64,000 nt of DNA from Sphingobacterium allocomposti (lineage in GTDB: Bacteria; Bacteroidota; Bacteroidia; Sphingobacteriales; Sphingobacteriaceae): the NCBI RefSeq assembly GCF_008124885.1, contig NZ_VNHX01000014.1:26779-90778 (forward strand). The letters are read 5' to 3'. A program made the translations under genes and the position numbers. A model generated the notes under the pieces. That model had not been told where the DNA came from and made no database searches. It saw nothing but the letters and a program-made list of their open reading frames with translations. Every line of letters begins with the position of its first letter. Position 1 is the first letter of the stretch. Below, piece by piece: positions 52,094 through 60,897 of this stretch.

Positions 52094-52972
52094 ATGAGAA
52101 AAATATTAATACCGGTCGATTTCTCCGAATATTCACAGACGGCCATTGACTATGCCTGCCAAATCATAAACGAAAACGGTACCGGACAGGCTTTAGACCT
52201 TGTTCACGTGTTTACGAACCACTCAAATCTCTTCGTCAATAGGCAGATCAATCCGAACCTTGTCGATCCACAGGTTGAAATTGCAAGAAAAGAGATGGAT
52301 AAGCTGATGGAAGTGATCCGCTTCAAGTATCCGTCTGTGACGTGCCATTCGATCTTTAAGGAAGGCAACCTCTTTGAAGAAATCAGCAAGGTGACCGCAG
52401 GCTTTGCCTATGACGCGGTCATTATGGGAACGAAGGGCTCGTCGGGACTGGAGGCCGTTTTTTTAGGCAGCAACACCTACGATGTTATCCTGAACACCAA
52501 AACTCCCGTATTCGGCATACCCAAGGGGGCCAGCAGGTTTAAAAAAGAGCGCGTTGGCCTGCTATGCAATTTCAAAGAGGGCGAGATAGAGGTCCTTCTA
52601 CAGGCAATCAACTTAATCGGCAACGACTTTGAACTGGTTCTGATCCACGTGAACAAAGATGACAAGGACATCAAGATAATCGACGCGCAGTTTCAACGGT
52701 GGATCAGGGAGATCATAGACCGCACCGGAATCCAGAACATATCATACACGGTGAAGTCCCAGGCGTTGTACAACCGTGCTGCGGAGGACGTTTCGCACGC
52801 GATCACCAGTGTGTTGATTGATGAGCAGATCAATATTCTGTTAATCACCAAAAGCAGGAAGAGTGTCTTCAGAAAGCTAATAGAAGAGAACATCGTACGC
52901 AAACTAGCTTACAACCTCACTGTACCGACGTTTTTTGCCCGGGTGCATAGCACGCCTCCGGCCGAAGGCTAG
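52094..52972 (+). CDS. Tandem-domain universal stress protein (second of pair)
   Basis: A 292-aa paralogue of the preceding gene. It starts MRKILIPVDFSEYS and has the nucleotide-binding pattern IMGTKGSSGLEAVFLGSNT in the first domain; the second domain (about 150-280) lacks it. Both paralogues share LLITKSRKS / LILISKSRKT near the end. A perfect GC-rich hairpin (GCGGGCCG/CGGCCCGC) lies 6 bases downstream without a T tract. Confidence 0.88.
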   Translation: MRKILIPVDFSEYSQTAIDYACQIINENGTGQALDLVHVFTNHSNLFVNRQINPNLVDPQVEIARKEMDKLMEVIRFKYPSVTCHSIFKEGNLFEEISKVTAGFAYDAVIMGTKGSSGLEAVFLGSNTYDVILNTKTPVFGIPKGASRFKKERVGLLCNFKEGEIEVLLQAINLIGNDFELVLIHVNKDDKDIKIIDAQFQRWIREIIDRTGIQNISYTVKSQALYNRAAEDVSHAITSVLIDEQINILLITKSRKSVFRKLIEENIVRKLAYNLTVPTFFARVHSTPPAEG

Positions 52973-53248
52973 ATTCCTGCGGGCCGGCTCCAGGCGGCCC
53001 GCGCTATAAAAACGCCTACCGGCTGTAGCGAAACAGCGACAAATAAAAAAAAGCGGCTTCGCCAAACGCAGTGGGCGGCCTGTTTGGCAAAACAATTGCA
53101 CAGTGTGCACATATTTTACTGAACTATTCACTTCTTAAAAGCTTGCATCAATTGCGGTACACAAAAGACAAAATAACCGGACGTAATAAGCTTATGAATG
53201 ACGTTGAAATAAACACGGATAAACAATTCCTTTGGAACTAGACAATAA

Positions 53249-54619
53249 ATGAATAAACACTTTACTCGAATGAAAAACCTCGACTTAAAAAAGGTAGCCT
53301 TTGTAGGTATTGCTGCCGCAATCAGTTCCGTAACCGTGTCCAGGGCGCAGATAAACAATCCGGCGACAATAGAAGGTACATCTCCACTGGGACCGTCAAG
53401 CCAATACAGAACATGGTCTGTTGGCATCAATGCCGGCGTTTTAAACCAGTCCAATATCTTCGGATTTAACCGCGACGGATTCGAAAAGCTCGAACACAAT
53501 GTGGGATACAGCGCGTACATCAAGAAACAGATCTCTCCTTCTTTTGGAATTAAAGCACAATATCTCGGCGGAAAAGTCGCCGGAACCAACGAAGATGCCG
53601 ACGCTGGAACAATATCGGCGTTCGAAACCACGGTTCCATGGTCTGCCGCCCTTTCAGGCGAATGGACGATGGCCAACACCAACTGGAGGTTTTTCAACAG
53701 CATCATCAAACCCTACGCAGCAATAGGCCTCGGGGCGCTAAACTTCGAAACAACAGTTATCAATGACAACACCGAAACCACCGCTGACAAGCAGACTAAA
53801 TTATATGTTCCTGTCGACTTCGGTTTTAAGTTTGCCGTAGCAAAAGGGATCAACCTCGACCTTGGCTATCAGCTAAACTGGGCCAATCAGCGTTTTAATG
53901 GGGTCACAGGCGGGCAGTATAAGAACGACCTATTTTCTTACGCGCATGCAGGACTGGAAATAGCACTGGGAAGCGGGTCAAAACCCGCGCTGAACAACTC
54001 CAATCCGGTCGCCACGCTGATCAGCGACTACACCGCTAAATACGACGAGCTAAAAGCCGAGCGCGATCGTCTTGTGGCAGCCAACGAGGAATTGAAAGCC
54101 CAGATGGATGCATTGAACAGCGATCTCGGCGACGACGATGGTGACGGTGTTGCCAACAGATATGACAAATGTCCTAACACGCCCGCCGGCGTGAAAGTTG
54201 ACGGCGCAGGATGTCCGCTTCCGGAGATGAAAAACGAAACCAAGGTTATCGAGAAAATTGTCGTAACCGAAGAAGATAAAAAAGTTGTCGACGAAGCCAT
54301 TAAGAATCTGGAATTCGACCTTGGCAAGTCGACCATCCGTTCGACTTCATTTCCATCATTGAACCGCGTCGCGGCACTTTTGATCGAAAAGAACTTCAGC
54401 CTGAAACTTGCCGGACATACAGACAACACGGGGTCCATGCAGACCAACATGCGTTTATCTAAGGAACGGGCAGAAGCTGTTAAGGCATACCTCGTGTCCA
54501 AGGGAGCCAACGCCTCCCGTATCGAGGCTACAGGCTATGGTCCTACGCAACCAATAGCATCGAATACAACGGCGGAAGGACGCCAGGCAAACCGCCGCGT
54601 CGAATTTACGTTGTATTAA
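53249..54619 (+). CDS. OmpA-family outer-membrane porin
   Basis: A 456-aa outer-membrane protein that links the membrane to peptidoglycan. The signal ends about SVTVSRAQ. The N-terminal barrel (35-250) has alternating strands (YRTWSVGINAG, YSAYIKKQISPSFGIKAQYLGG). A helical segment (KYDELKAERDRLVAANEELKA), one thrombospondin type 3-like calcium repeat (DDDGDGVANRYDKCPNTP) and the OmpA domain (AGHTDNTGS, RVEFTLY) follow. A start at 53270 is also possible. It is followed by a terminator. Confidence 0.92.
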   Translation: MNKHFTRMKNLDLKKVAFVGIAAAISSVTVSRAQINNPATIEGTSPLGPSSQYRTWSVGINAGVLNQSNIFGFNRDGFEKLEHNVGYSAYIKKQISPSFGIKAQYLGGKVAGTNEDADAGTISAFETTVPWSAALSGEWTMANTNWRFFNSIIKPYAAIGLGALNFETTVINDNTETTADKQTKLYVPVDFGFKFAVAKGINLDLGYQLNWANQRFNGVTGGQYKNDLFSYAHAGLEIALGSGSKPALNNSNPVATLISDYTAKYDELKAERDRLVAANEELKAQMDALNSDLGDDDGDGVANRYDKCPNTPAGVKVDGAGCPLPEMKNETKVIEKIVVTEEDKKVVDEAIKNLEFDLGKSTIRSTSFPSLNRVAALLIEKNFSLKLAGHTDNTGSMQTNMRLSKERAEAVKAYLVSKGANASRIEATGYGPTQPIASNTTAEGRQANRRVEFTLY

Positions 54620-54637
54620 CCCCTACGGGATCCGGAC

Positions 54638-54684
54638 ATAAGCAACAGTCCTGCTGCGCATGCTCAGCAGGACTTGCTGTTTAA
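54638..54684 (+). terminator. Terminator of the OmpA gene
   Basis: GTCCTGCTG and CAGCAGGAC form a perfect 9-bp stem extended by AGCAA/TTGCT pairs and followed by GTTTAAA. Confidence 0.75.
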
Positions 54685-54799
54685 ACGAACCGCGTAATTC
54701 GGCCCGTTATTGTCAGACTCAACGTCTGCTTCAGTCCTATCCTTTCCATTACTTCCGCATTTATTTTCTGTTTTAATTTAAATTTTCAATTATTTTTCC

Positions 54800-54807
54800 T
54801 ATCTTTG
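54800..54807 (+). promoter_or_regulatory. -7 box TATCTTTG of the DEAD-box gene
   Basis: TATCTTTG matches the consensus. The leader of about 35 nt contains CAATAG-AGC-CTATTG and the overlapping TAGGC...GCCTA, two mutually exclusive small hairpins. Confidence 0.6.
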
Positions 54808-54847
54808 CACCGCCTTAGGCAATAGAGCCTATTGTATATTTTATTTC

Positions 54848-56641
54848 ATGAACCCATTTTTAGACTTGGGAATCCGTCATGAAGTTGTTAATGCCATCTC
54901 TGAGATCGGTTTTGAAAAACCCTCTCCCATTCAGGAAAAAGCCATTCCTGTATTACTGACTGGTAACGACGATTTTGTCGGATTAGCCCAAACCGGCACA
55001 GGAAAGACCGCGGCATTTGGTCTTCCATTATTAGAGTTAATTGACTTTTCTCAGAAGCATCCACAAGCGTTAGTTTTATGTCCTACGCGTGAATTGTGTT
55101 TGCAAATCGCAAAAGATTTAGAAAAATTTTCCAAGTATATCGACAACGTACATGTTGTTGCTGTATATGGTGGAGCAAACATTTCTGATCAGTTGCGTCA
55201 GATCCGTCGTGGTGTACAGATTGTAGTAGCCACTCCCGGACGTATGCTCGACATCATCGGCAGAAATGCCATAGACTTCTCCAACGTGAAATACGTCGTA
55301 TTGGACGAAGCCGACGAGATGTTGAACATGGGATTCCAAGAGGATATCAACAATATTCTTTCGGAGACGCCCGACACGAAGAAGACGTGGTTGTTTTCTG
55401 CAACTATGCCAAAAGAAGTGCGCCGTATTGCACAGAACTACATGAGCAACCCTTTCGAGCTCACCGTTGGAACTAAAAATACGGGAAATGCGAACATCGA
55501 ACACCATTACTATTTAATCAAGGCTAAGGATAAATACGCGGCGTTCAAACGTATTGTTGACTTCTATCCTGAAATCTTTGGGATTGTGTTCTGCCGTACA
55601 AAAATCGAAACACAGGAAATCGCTGAAGCTTTGGTAAAGGATGGCTACAACGCCGATTCTTTGCACGGAGATTTATCTCAGCAGCAACGGGACAAGGTCA
55701 TGAAGCGTTACCGCGAGCGTAACCTCCAATTGCTGATTGCTACCGATGTCGCAGCCAGAGGGATCGATGTGAACGACGTAACGCACGTTATCAACTTTTC
55801 CTTACCTGACGAAGTAGAAAACTATACGCACCGTTCGGGACGTACTGCCCGCGCAGGAAAAACCGGAATATCCTTGTCTCTGGTAAATGTAAAAGAACTG
55901 AGCAAGATACGCCACATCGAGAAAATCATCGGCAAGCCGTTTGAAAGAAAGCAAGTTCCGCAAGGAACGGAAGTTTGTGAAAAACAGCTGTTCGCGATGA
56001 TCGACAAAGTTCACAACGTGGACATCAACGAAGAGCAGATTGCACCGTTCCTTCCGAACATCATGGAAAGCATGCAGGATCTTTCGAAAGAGGATATTAT
56101 CAAACGCTTTGCTTCCCTGGAGTTCAACCGTTTCCTGGAATACTATCAAAATGCGCCTGATCTGAACATCGAAGCAAGAGAAGGCAGAAGAGATGATGGA
56201 AGAGAACGTGGCGAACGTAGGGAGAGATCTTCTTCGAGAGGATTTACCCGCCTGTTTATGAACCTTGGTTCGGTAGATGAGTTCAGCCGTGGTGATATGC
56301 TTGGTTTCATCTGCAATACCGCCAAGATTTCGGGAAAATCTATTGGAAAAATCGACTTAAAAGGGGTATTTACCTTCTTCGAAGTGGAGGACGCCGAGGT
56401 GAATAAGGTATTCGAAGGTTTCAAAGATGTAGACTTTAACGGCCGTCAGGTGCGCATTGAAGTCTCTGGAGATGGCCGTTCTGAAGGCCGTGGATCCGGA
56501 TCCCGTTCACGCGGAGGCGACAGAAACCGTAGAGGAGGTGACAGAGACCGAAAAGACAGAAGAAGCTCAAGAGATAAGAGAGATTCGGGCGGATTCAGAG
56601 ATTTTTCCGGAAAAAAACAGACATCCCGATCTAGATATTAA
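54848..56641 (+). CDS. DEAD-box RNA helicase with DbpA-like RNA-binding domain
   Basis: A 597-aa ATP-dependent RNA helicase, probably for ribosome assembly or cold adaptation. Motifs: AQTGTGKTAAF (I), PTRELCLQ (Ia), TPGRMLD (Ib), DEADEM (II), SATMP (III), GIVFCRT (IV), ATDVAARGIDV (V), HRSGRTARAG (VI). Residues about 460-540 form a DbpA-like RNA-recognition fold (TRLFMNLGSVDEFSRGDMLGFI, VFTFFEVEDAEVNKVFEGF). The tail is Arg/Gly/Ser-rich, as in CsdA/DeaD-like proteins. A terminator follows. Confidence 0.93.
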   Translation: MNPFLDLGIRHEVVNAISEIGFEKPSPIQEKAIPVLLTGNDDFVGLAQTGTGKTAAFGLPLLELIDFSQKHPQALVLCPTRELCLQIAKDLEKFSKYIDNVHVVAVYGGANISDQLRQIRRGVQIVVATPGRMLDIIGRNAIDFSNVKYVVLDEADEMLNMGFQEDINNILSETPDTKKTWLFSATMPKEVRRIAQNYMSNPFELTVGTKNTGNANIEHHYYLIKAKDKYAAFKRIVDFYPEIFGIVFCRTKIETQEIAEALVKDGYNADSLHGDLSQQQRDKVMKRYRERNLQLLIATDVAARGIDVNDVTHVINFSLPDEVENYTHRSGRTARAGKTGISLSLVNVKELSKIRHIEKIIGKPFERKQVPQGTEVCEKQLFAMIDKVHNVDINEEQIAPFLPNIMESMQDLSKEDIIKRFASLEFNRFLEYYQNAPDLNIEAREGRRDDGRERGERRERSSSRGFTRLFMNLGSVDEFSRGDMLGFICNTAKISGKSIGKIDLKGVFTFFEVEDAEVNKVFEGFKDVDFNGRQVRIEVSGDGRSEGRGSGSRSRGGDRNRRGGDRDRKDRRSSRDKRDSGGFRDFSGKKQTSRSRY

Positions 56642-56660
56642 TCACATTTTTTTTTCACAG

Positions 56661-56695
56661 GAAGCCAGATTTTCAACAGAATATCTGGCTTTCTA
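56661..56695 (+). terminator. Terminator of the DEAD-box gene
   Basis: AGCCAGAT and ATCTGGCT form a perfect stem followed by TTCTATTGTT. It ends just before an in-frame TTG at 56696 of the next gene, which makes that codon an unlikely start. Confidence 0.8.
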
Positions 56696-56803
56696 TTGTT
56701 CACATATTCCCTAGGCCGCTGGAGATACGAAAACTTTTTCAGACGCACGGCTGTTATCTCTAAAGCCTGGGAAGAAATTATCAAAAAGTCATCATTATAT
56801 ACC

Positions 56804-58579
56804 ATGTTAAGCGGTAACCATCCGAACAGAATCTTCGATCTCGCCTATCGTCAACTGGAGTTGTTTCCTACGTTGCCGATGTTTGCCTACAAAAGCGACG
56901 GCCTATGGCAGAAAATATCGACCTCAACTTTTCTGACCGAGACCCGGGCACTGTCGAAAGGACTGATAGAGCTAGGTGTGAAACCCGGAGATAAGGTCGG
57001 ACTCGTGTCCGAAGGCCGTTACGAATGGCATGTCATCGACTTTGCTATTCAGCAGATCGGAGCTGTGACGGTAGCCGTATACCCGAACATTACCGACGCC
57101 GACTACCAGTTTATCTTTAACGACGCTGAAATCCAGCTTTGCATCGTCAGCAGCAAGAGCCTCTACCAACGTATCTGCAACCTGGTAGATTCCATCTACA
57201 CCCTGAGGTATACCTTCGCCATCGATAGTTTCGCAGATTCACGTCATTGGAAGGGACTCACCGATATTGGCAGAAACATACCGGACAAGCAGCTGGACGC
57301 TCTACGCGATGCCGTCTTACCCACCGACCTGGCCACGCTGATATACACGTCTGGTACAACAGGCAAGCCCAAGGGGGTCATGCTGACGCACCATAATATA
57401 CTCAGCAACGTCTTTGCCGCCCGCGAGGCGACCCCGCTGCAGGCGTATAGCAGGGCCTTAACTTTCCTCCCTCCCTGCCACGCATACGAGCGCATGGTTA
57501 TCTATACGTACTTTTATATCGGAATCACCGTTTACGTAGCCGAAGGACTCGAGCATATCGGACAGAACATTAAAGAGGTAAAACCAAACATCATGACTGC
57601 CGTTCCACGTCTCATGGAAAAGGTGTTCGAAAACATCATGAAGACGGGGACAGCGCTCCAAGGGACGAAGCGAAGACTTTTCGACTGGGCAATCAGCGTG
57701 GCGGAGCAATTCGATCCTACCGGAAAAACGAATAGCTTTGTGTATAGGCAGAAGCTCGCCATAGCCAGAATGATGGTTCTGAACAAATTTCACGACGCGC
57801 TGGGCGGAGAGCTTGTCACCGTTGTTTCGGGAAGTGCTTCCCTGCAGCCCCGTATCATACGCATACTCCTTGCCGCGCGCATTCCAATTTATGAAGGGTA
57901 TGGCCTTACTGAGGCGTCTCCCCTCATCGCCGTTAACTTTTATAGCCGCGGCGTCCGCGTCGGAACTGTCGGAAACCCTGTAAAAGGCGTCGAAATTAAG
58001 CTGGCCGCAGATGGTGAAATCTTGGTCAAGGGTCCTAACATAATGCAGGGGTACTACAAAAACCCGGAAGCAACGGCCGAAGTACTGAAGGAGGGCTGGC
58101 TGTACACAGGCGATATCGGACGGTGGGAAGACGGAGATTATCTCAAGATAATCGACCGGAAGAAGGAGATCTTCAAGATATCGGGAGGTAAATATATTGT
58201 CCCGCAACCTATAGAGACCAAACTCGTCGAGTCGCCGTTCATAGAACAGGCAATGGTCGTCGGCGACAACATGAAATTTGCCAGCGCCTTTATTGTGCCC
58301 AACTACAGCAACCTGAAAGACTGGGCCCTGCAGAACGAGCCGTCGCTGGCCTTATTGCCAAAGGAAGAGTTTCTCTCGAGCCCATCCGTATACAAACGGC
58401 TGAACCAGGAAGTAAAGCTGGCCAACAAGCATTTTGGAAACTGGGAACAGATTAAGAAGATCGCGATCCTGCCGACGGAATTCAGCATCGAAAAAGGGGA
58501 GCTTACCCCGACTTTAAAAATGAAAAGACGGGAAATTCTCAAAAGATATCAGAAACAGTACGAAGCAATGTACCTGTAG
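56804..58579 (+). CDS. Long-chain acyl-CoA synthetase (AMP-forming, FadD15-like)
   Basis: A 591-aa ligase that activates fatty acids via acyl-AMP. A3 is TLIYTSGTTGKPKGVMLTHHN, A5 IYEGYGLTEASPLIAVN, A7 LYTGDIGRWEDGDYLKIIDRKKEIFKISGGKYI, and the late catalytic lysine is near EKGELTPTLKMKRREI. The start at 56804 (MLSGNHPNRIFDLAY) fits the family; upstream codons overlap the helicase terminator. It is monocistronic. Confidence 0.9.
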   Translation: MLSGNHPNRIFDLAYRQLELFPTLPMFAYKSDGLWQKISTSTFLTETRALSKGLIELGVKPGDKVGLVSEGRYEWHVIDFAIQQIGAVTVAVYPNITDADYQFIFNDAEIQLCIVSSKSLYQRICNLVDSIYTLRYTFAIDSFADSRHWKGLTDIGRNIPDKQLDALRDAVLPTDLATLIYTSGTTGKPKGVMLTHHNILSNVFAAREATPLQAYSRALTFLPPCHAYERMVIYTYFYIGITVYVAEGLEHIGQNIKEVKPNIMTAVPRLMEKVFENIMKTGTALQGTKRRLFDWAISVAEQFDPTGKTNSFVYRQKLAIARMMVLNKFHDALGGELVTVVSGSASLQPRIIRILLAARIPIYEGYGLTEASPLIAVNFYSRGVRVGTVGNPVKGVEIKLAADGEILVKGPNIMQGYYKNPEATAEVLKEGWLYTGDIGRWEDGDYLKIIDRKKEIFKISGGKYIVPQPIETKLVESPFIEQAMVVGDNMKFASAFIVPNYSNLKDWALQNEPSLALLPKEEFLSSPSVYKRLNQEVKLANKHFGNWEQIKKIAILPTEFSIEKGELTPTLKMKRREILKRYQKQYEAMYL

Positions 58580-58602
58580 AAACACAGAACGGCAGCGCAT
58601 TT

Positions 58603-58743
58603 ATGGGTCAACCTGAATTCGATTATTATCTAGCTGATATACATCGTCAGATGAAAGATAAACCCAAAGGGCTTACACCTCATAGCAGTATAAACATCGG
58701 CCCCCTACGAGGTCATTTTTATCGAACTGAGGTGGTTAGGTAA
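58603..58743 (+). CDS. Possible 46-aa peptide
   Basis: ATG-initiated ORF starting MGQPEFDYYLADIHRQMKDK and ending FYRTEVVR. It is charged, with no membrane segment. Its stop codon lies inside a 13-bp perfect inverted repeat (58739-58777). No promoter or family is recognised. Coding-like composition makes it possible but unproven. Confidence 0.3.
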   Translation: MGQPEFDYYLADIHRQMKDKPKGLTPHSSINIGPLRGHFYRTEVVR

Positions 58744-58777
58744 GTCCCATGGCTCACCACCGGACATGGGACTTACC
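58739..58777. repeat. 13-bp perfect inverted repeat with 13-nt loop
   Basis: GGTAAGTCCCATG (58739-58751) pairs exactly with CATGGGACTTACC (58765-58777). There is no T tract on either side, so it is not a standard terminator. It overlaps the stop of the 46-aa ORF and could be a transcript end, a protein-binding palindrome or a mobile-element scar. Confidence 0.75.
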
Positions 58778-59178
58778 CGCTGCGTCGTACGAATCGTTGG
58801 AGCCCCAGCCGGCTATATGGCTTCCATAACTTGCTGCCCTATTTATAACATAGGCCCCGCTCCTTGCCGCACTACGCCCAGCCGCTTCCCGGCCTCCCGG
58901 GACAAGCGATATCATTAGCCTGTCCCGCATATAAGCTATACCGGCAAATCCAACCCTCACGAAATCAAACTTTTCACACTTCGTAGAAAGTATTTCTTCG
59001 AAACAGAGCAGAAAACGAATGCGGAAACATCTATTTCGTTACGTAGAAACATTTTTCTTCCGATGATCATTTTTTTTATTTTTTTAATAAATAATGAATA
59101 AATTAGACTGGCGAAACGAAATAGAATGCCCAAACCATAAAGAATGGGTTTAAAAGAGTTGTTATGACCTAAAAAAGT
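58778..59178. other. Gene-free stretch upstream of the XRE regulator
   Basis: About 400 bp without a believable gene. The first 200 bp are GC-rich; the last 150 bp are very A/T-rich. It contains two similar palindromic motifs (58980-59002 and 59041-59062), listed separately, and no clear TAnnTTTG box. Confidence 0.5.
58980..59062. promoter_or_regulatory. Two operator-like palindromes upstream of the XRE gene
   Basis: TTCGTAGAAA-GTA-TTTCTTCGAA (58980-59002) is an inverted repeat with 9 of 10 positions paired. A second, less perfect copy, ACGTAGAAAcattTTTCTTCCG, lies at 59041-59062. The two share CGTAGAAA and TTTCTTC and are 60 bp apart. They are 120-200 bp from the XRE start and may be its own binding sites. 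Confidence 0.45.
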
Positions 59179-59460
59179 ATGAAGAATAATAAATCACTTA
59201 TTTATCAATACGATGAGACTCCGGAAAGAAAAAATCTGAACAGGCAGGTGGCAGAAAATATCCGTCTGGAACGTGTCAAGAGAGGATATACCCAGGAATA
59301 TATGTCTTTGCAGCTTGGCATATCCCAGAATGTGTACTCCAGAATAGAGCGCGGATTAGCCCGGCTGGATCTTGAACGGCTCTATGAGATAACAGCACTT
59401 TTAGACGTGGATGTCGCCACGTTGCTGTCGTTTTTTCCTAAAAAACGTAATCAAGCTTAG
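59179..59460 (+). CDS. XRE-family helix-turn-helix regulator
   Basis: A 93-aa DNA-binding protein. The HTH covers about residues 24-80: IRLERVKRGYTQEYMSLQLG, then ISQNVYSRIERGLARLDLERL. It has a polar N-terminal extension of about 20 residues and no ligand-binding domain. The short size resembles antitoxin or housekeeping XRE regulators. No toxin gene is recognisable nearby. A/T-rich upstream DNA and palindromes suggest autoregulation. Confidence 0.88.
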   Translation: MKNNKSLIYQYDETPERKNLNRQVAENIRLERVKRGYTQEYMSLQLGISQNVYSRIERGLARLDLERLYEITALLDVDVATLLSFFPKKRNQA

Positions 59461-59790
59461 CACCAGATTATTTAATCAGCATGATAACGTAATAGACTTC
59501 ACATGGGTAAAGTACACGGACACTGAGTACAGGCTGTCTATCCGCCGTCATCGGAGATTTCCGCGCTGCCAATTGGCGGCCTGCTTTTAACCATATTATG
59601 GTTAATTTAAACAAATTTTGTTTAGAGATTGTAAGTCTTGCCCTGTAATTTTATCCGGTCGGATTTTCCCGTGAAATAGAGTTATAACCAAATGGATATT
59701 ACCGTTAAACATCAATGAAAAGATTAAAACCGAGGAAAGAAAACAGGCCACTCTGGCACTTATGCTCACTGCTTCATTTAGCGCTGCCAC
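59461..59790. other. Gap with a possible coding remnant before the 58-aa gene
   Basis: About 330 bp. GCTGCCAATTGGCGGC near 59565-59580 followed by TTTTAA may end the XRE transcript. In the last 120 bp a frame without an ATG near its beginning is open (ending EKIKTEERKQATLALMLTASFSAAT); its TGA overlaps the next ATG as ATGA. It may be the end of a degraded gene, or use a non-standard start. No other feature is seen. Confidence 0.35.
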
Positions 59791-59967
59791 ATGAATAACC
59801 TCTTTGTAAAATATGCTATCTGGATCTTGTATATCGTTGTCGCTTCGTCGATTTTGTTTGTGATTCTGAACTTCGGAAAAAATGAAGTATGGGGGCTCAA
59901 CCCCATAGCCATCGGCATACTGGGAACATCCATACCGTATCTTCTAGCCCAGTTCTTAAAGAAATAG
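59791..59967 (+). CDS. 58-aa two-helix membrane peptide
   Basis: ATG-initiated ORF: MNNLFVKYAIWILYIVVASS..., one helix at about residues 6-27, a polar turn (NFGKNEVWGLNP) and a second helix at about 38-54, ending AQFLKK. The alternation of hydrophobic helices and charged ends is protein-like. The frame continues after the TAG stop for another 26 codons (KVERFRKKGDSEG...), which reads like a basic cytosolic tail. No family is recognised. The next gene encodes another small membrane peptide. Confidence 0.55.
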   Translation: MNNLFVKYAIWILYIVVASSILFVILNFGKNEVWGLNPIAIGILGTSIPYLLAQFLKK

Positions 59968-60062
59968 AAGGTGGAGCGTTTTCGGAAAAAAGGCGACAGT
60001 GAAGGCCAGGCATTAAAACCCTTCAGCTCCAAAAACAACAAATAGTTTCGTAAATTTAAACC

Positions 60063-60257
60063 ATGAGGAATTATAAAGCGGGATACTTTATCATAGCACT
60101 GTTGGCTATTCTCGAACTAATTTCTATTCTCCTTTTTATAAACGGAGACATCGCGCTAAGGTCGCTCCTACTTACTTCTGGCTCCTGCATTCTCGGCGTC
60201 GCTGCCCATGTGCTCAGTATCAAACAAAGAAAAAAGGAAGCGGATTCCACCCCTTAG
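60063..60257 (+). CDS. 64-aa two-helix membrane peptide
   Basis: A small membrane protein: MRNYKAGYFIIALLAILELISILLFI forms the first helix (8-28), NGDIALRSL a turn, LLTSGSCILGVAAHVLS the second (35-52), followed by a basic tail KQRKKEADSTP. TAAATTTA-AACC directly precedes its ATG, a one-mismatch version of the leaderless promoter arrangement. I do not know its function. Confidence 0.6.
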   Translation: MRNYKAGYFIIALLAILELISILLFINGDIALRSLLLTSGSCILGVAAHVLSIKQRKKEADSTP

Positions 60258-60293
60258 CGGTCTCTCCACTGTCATCAATGTCCTGCCATGGAT

Positions 60294-60890
60294 TTAACCA
60301 AACCGCTTGCGCAGGTGACGTCTACGCGAGCGGCGCAGACGCGAGTTTTTCACGGGGTAGTGCCGTTTCTTTGTTATGTTATTAAAGACCAAGGCTACCA
60401 CAAACAGGATCAGACACCCTGACAACACCGGACTTAGAACGTACCAGTACCCCAGCGATACTATTTTCGTCCCTCCGGCCACGGCGATTAGTGCCGTAGC
60501 CCCTCCGGGGGGGTGCAACGTCCGTGTGATCTGCATGCATACAATGGAGGAAGCTACCGCCAGCGGTGCCGTGAGCCAGATGATATCCGGGAGTATCTGG
60601 GCAACCGTAACGCCAACAACAGCGGAAACAACATGCCCACCGATTAAATTACGGGGCTGCGCTAGCGGACTCTGAATGGCTCCATAGACCAAAACGGATG
60701 AAGCGCCAAACGATCCGATAAGAAAAACATTCTCCAACGTCGGAAGACTGAGCGATTGTATAACAGCAATGGTAAAGATTCCGACGAAAGCACCTAAAAA
60801 AGACCAAAAGTGCTCACGGGGGTCTACAAGTGTTTCTCTATAAAACACATAACGGTATACGCGAAGCTGTCTGTGAAGGCGGCCTTTCAC
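60294..60890 (-). CDS. HPP family membrane protein
   Basis: A 198-aa inner-membrane protein with about four helices (40-60, 65-85, 105-130, 155-180) and the family signature TRTLHPPGGATALIAV. Some HPP proteins transport nitrite; others are linked to stress. The C-terminus is strongly basic (RLRRSRRRHLRKRFG). It starts with GTG seven bases after the rlmB stop, so it is probably translated from the rlmB mRNA. Confidence 0.85.
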   Translation of the reverse strand: MKGRLHRQLRVYRYVFYRETLVDPREHFWSFLGAFVGIFTIAVIQSLSLPTLENVFLIGSFGASSVLVYGAIQSPLAQPRNLIGGHVVSAVVGVTVAQILPDIIWLTAPLAVASSIVCMQITRTLHPPGGATALIAVAGGTKIVSLGYWYVLSPVLSGCLILFVVALVFNNITKKRHYPVKNSRLRRSRRRHLRKRFG

Positions 60891-60897
60891 AACCGGA

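Noticed and set aside
52979..53002. Terminator after the second Usp gene
   Set aside because: The hairpin GCGGGCCG/CGGCCCGC is perfect but lacks a T tract on the plus strand, so I mention it only in the gene entry.
53128..53709. 193-codon minus-strand ORF at the OmpA locus
   Set aside because: Antisense to the OmpA gene; no family resemblance and an unusual composition.
57458..58207. 249-codon minus-strand ORF
   Set aside because: Antisense to the acyl-CoA synthetase, whose catalytic motifs are complete on the plus strand.
58754..58960. 68-codon minus-strand ORF near the XRE gene
   Set aside because: It runs into the 13-bp inverted repeat, has no promoter and no domain; composition follows the GC-rich DNA.
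59179..59460. Toxin-antitoxin system around the XRE gene
   Set aside because: The regulator resembles some antitoxins, but no RelE, HipA, HigB or other toxin-like gene is adjacent; the neighbouring peptides are membrane proteins of unknown effect.
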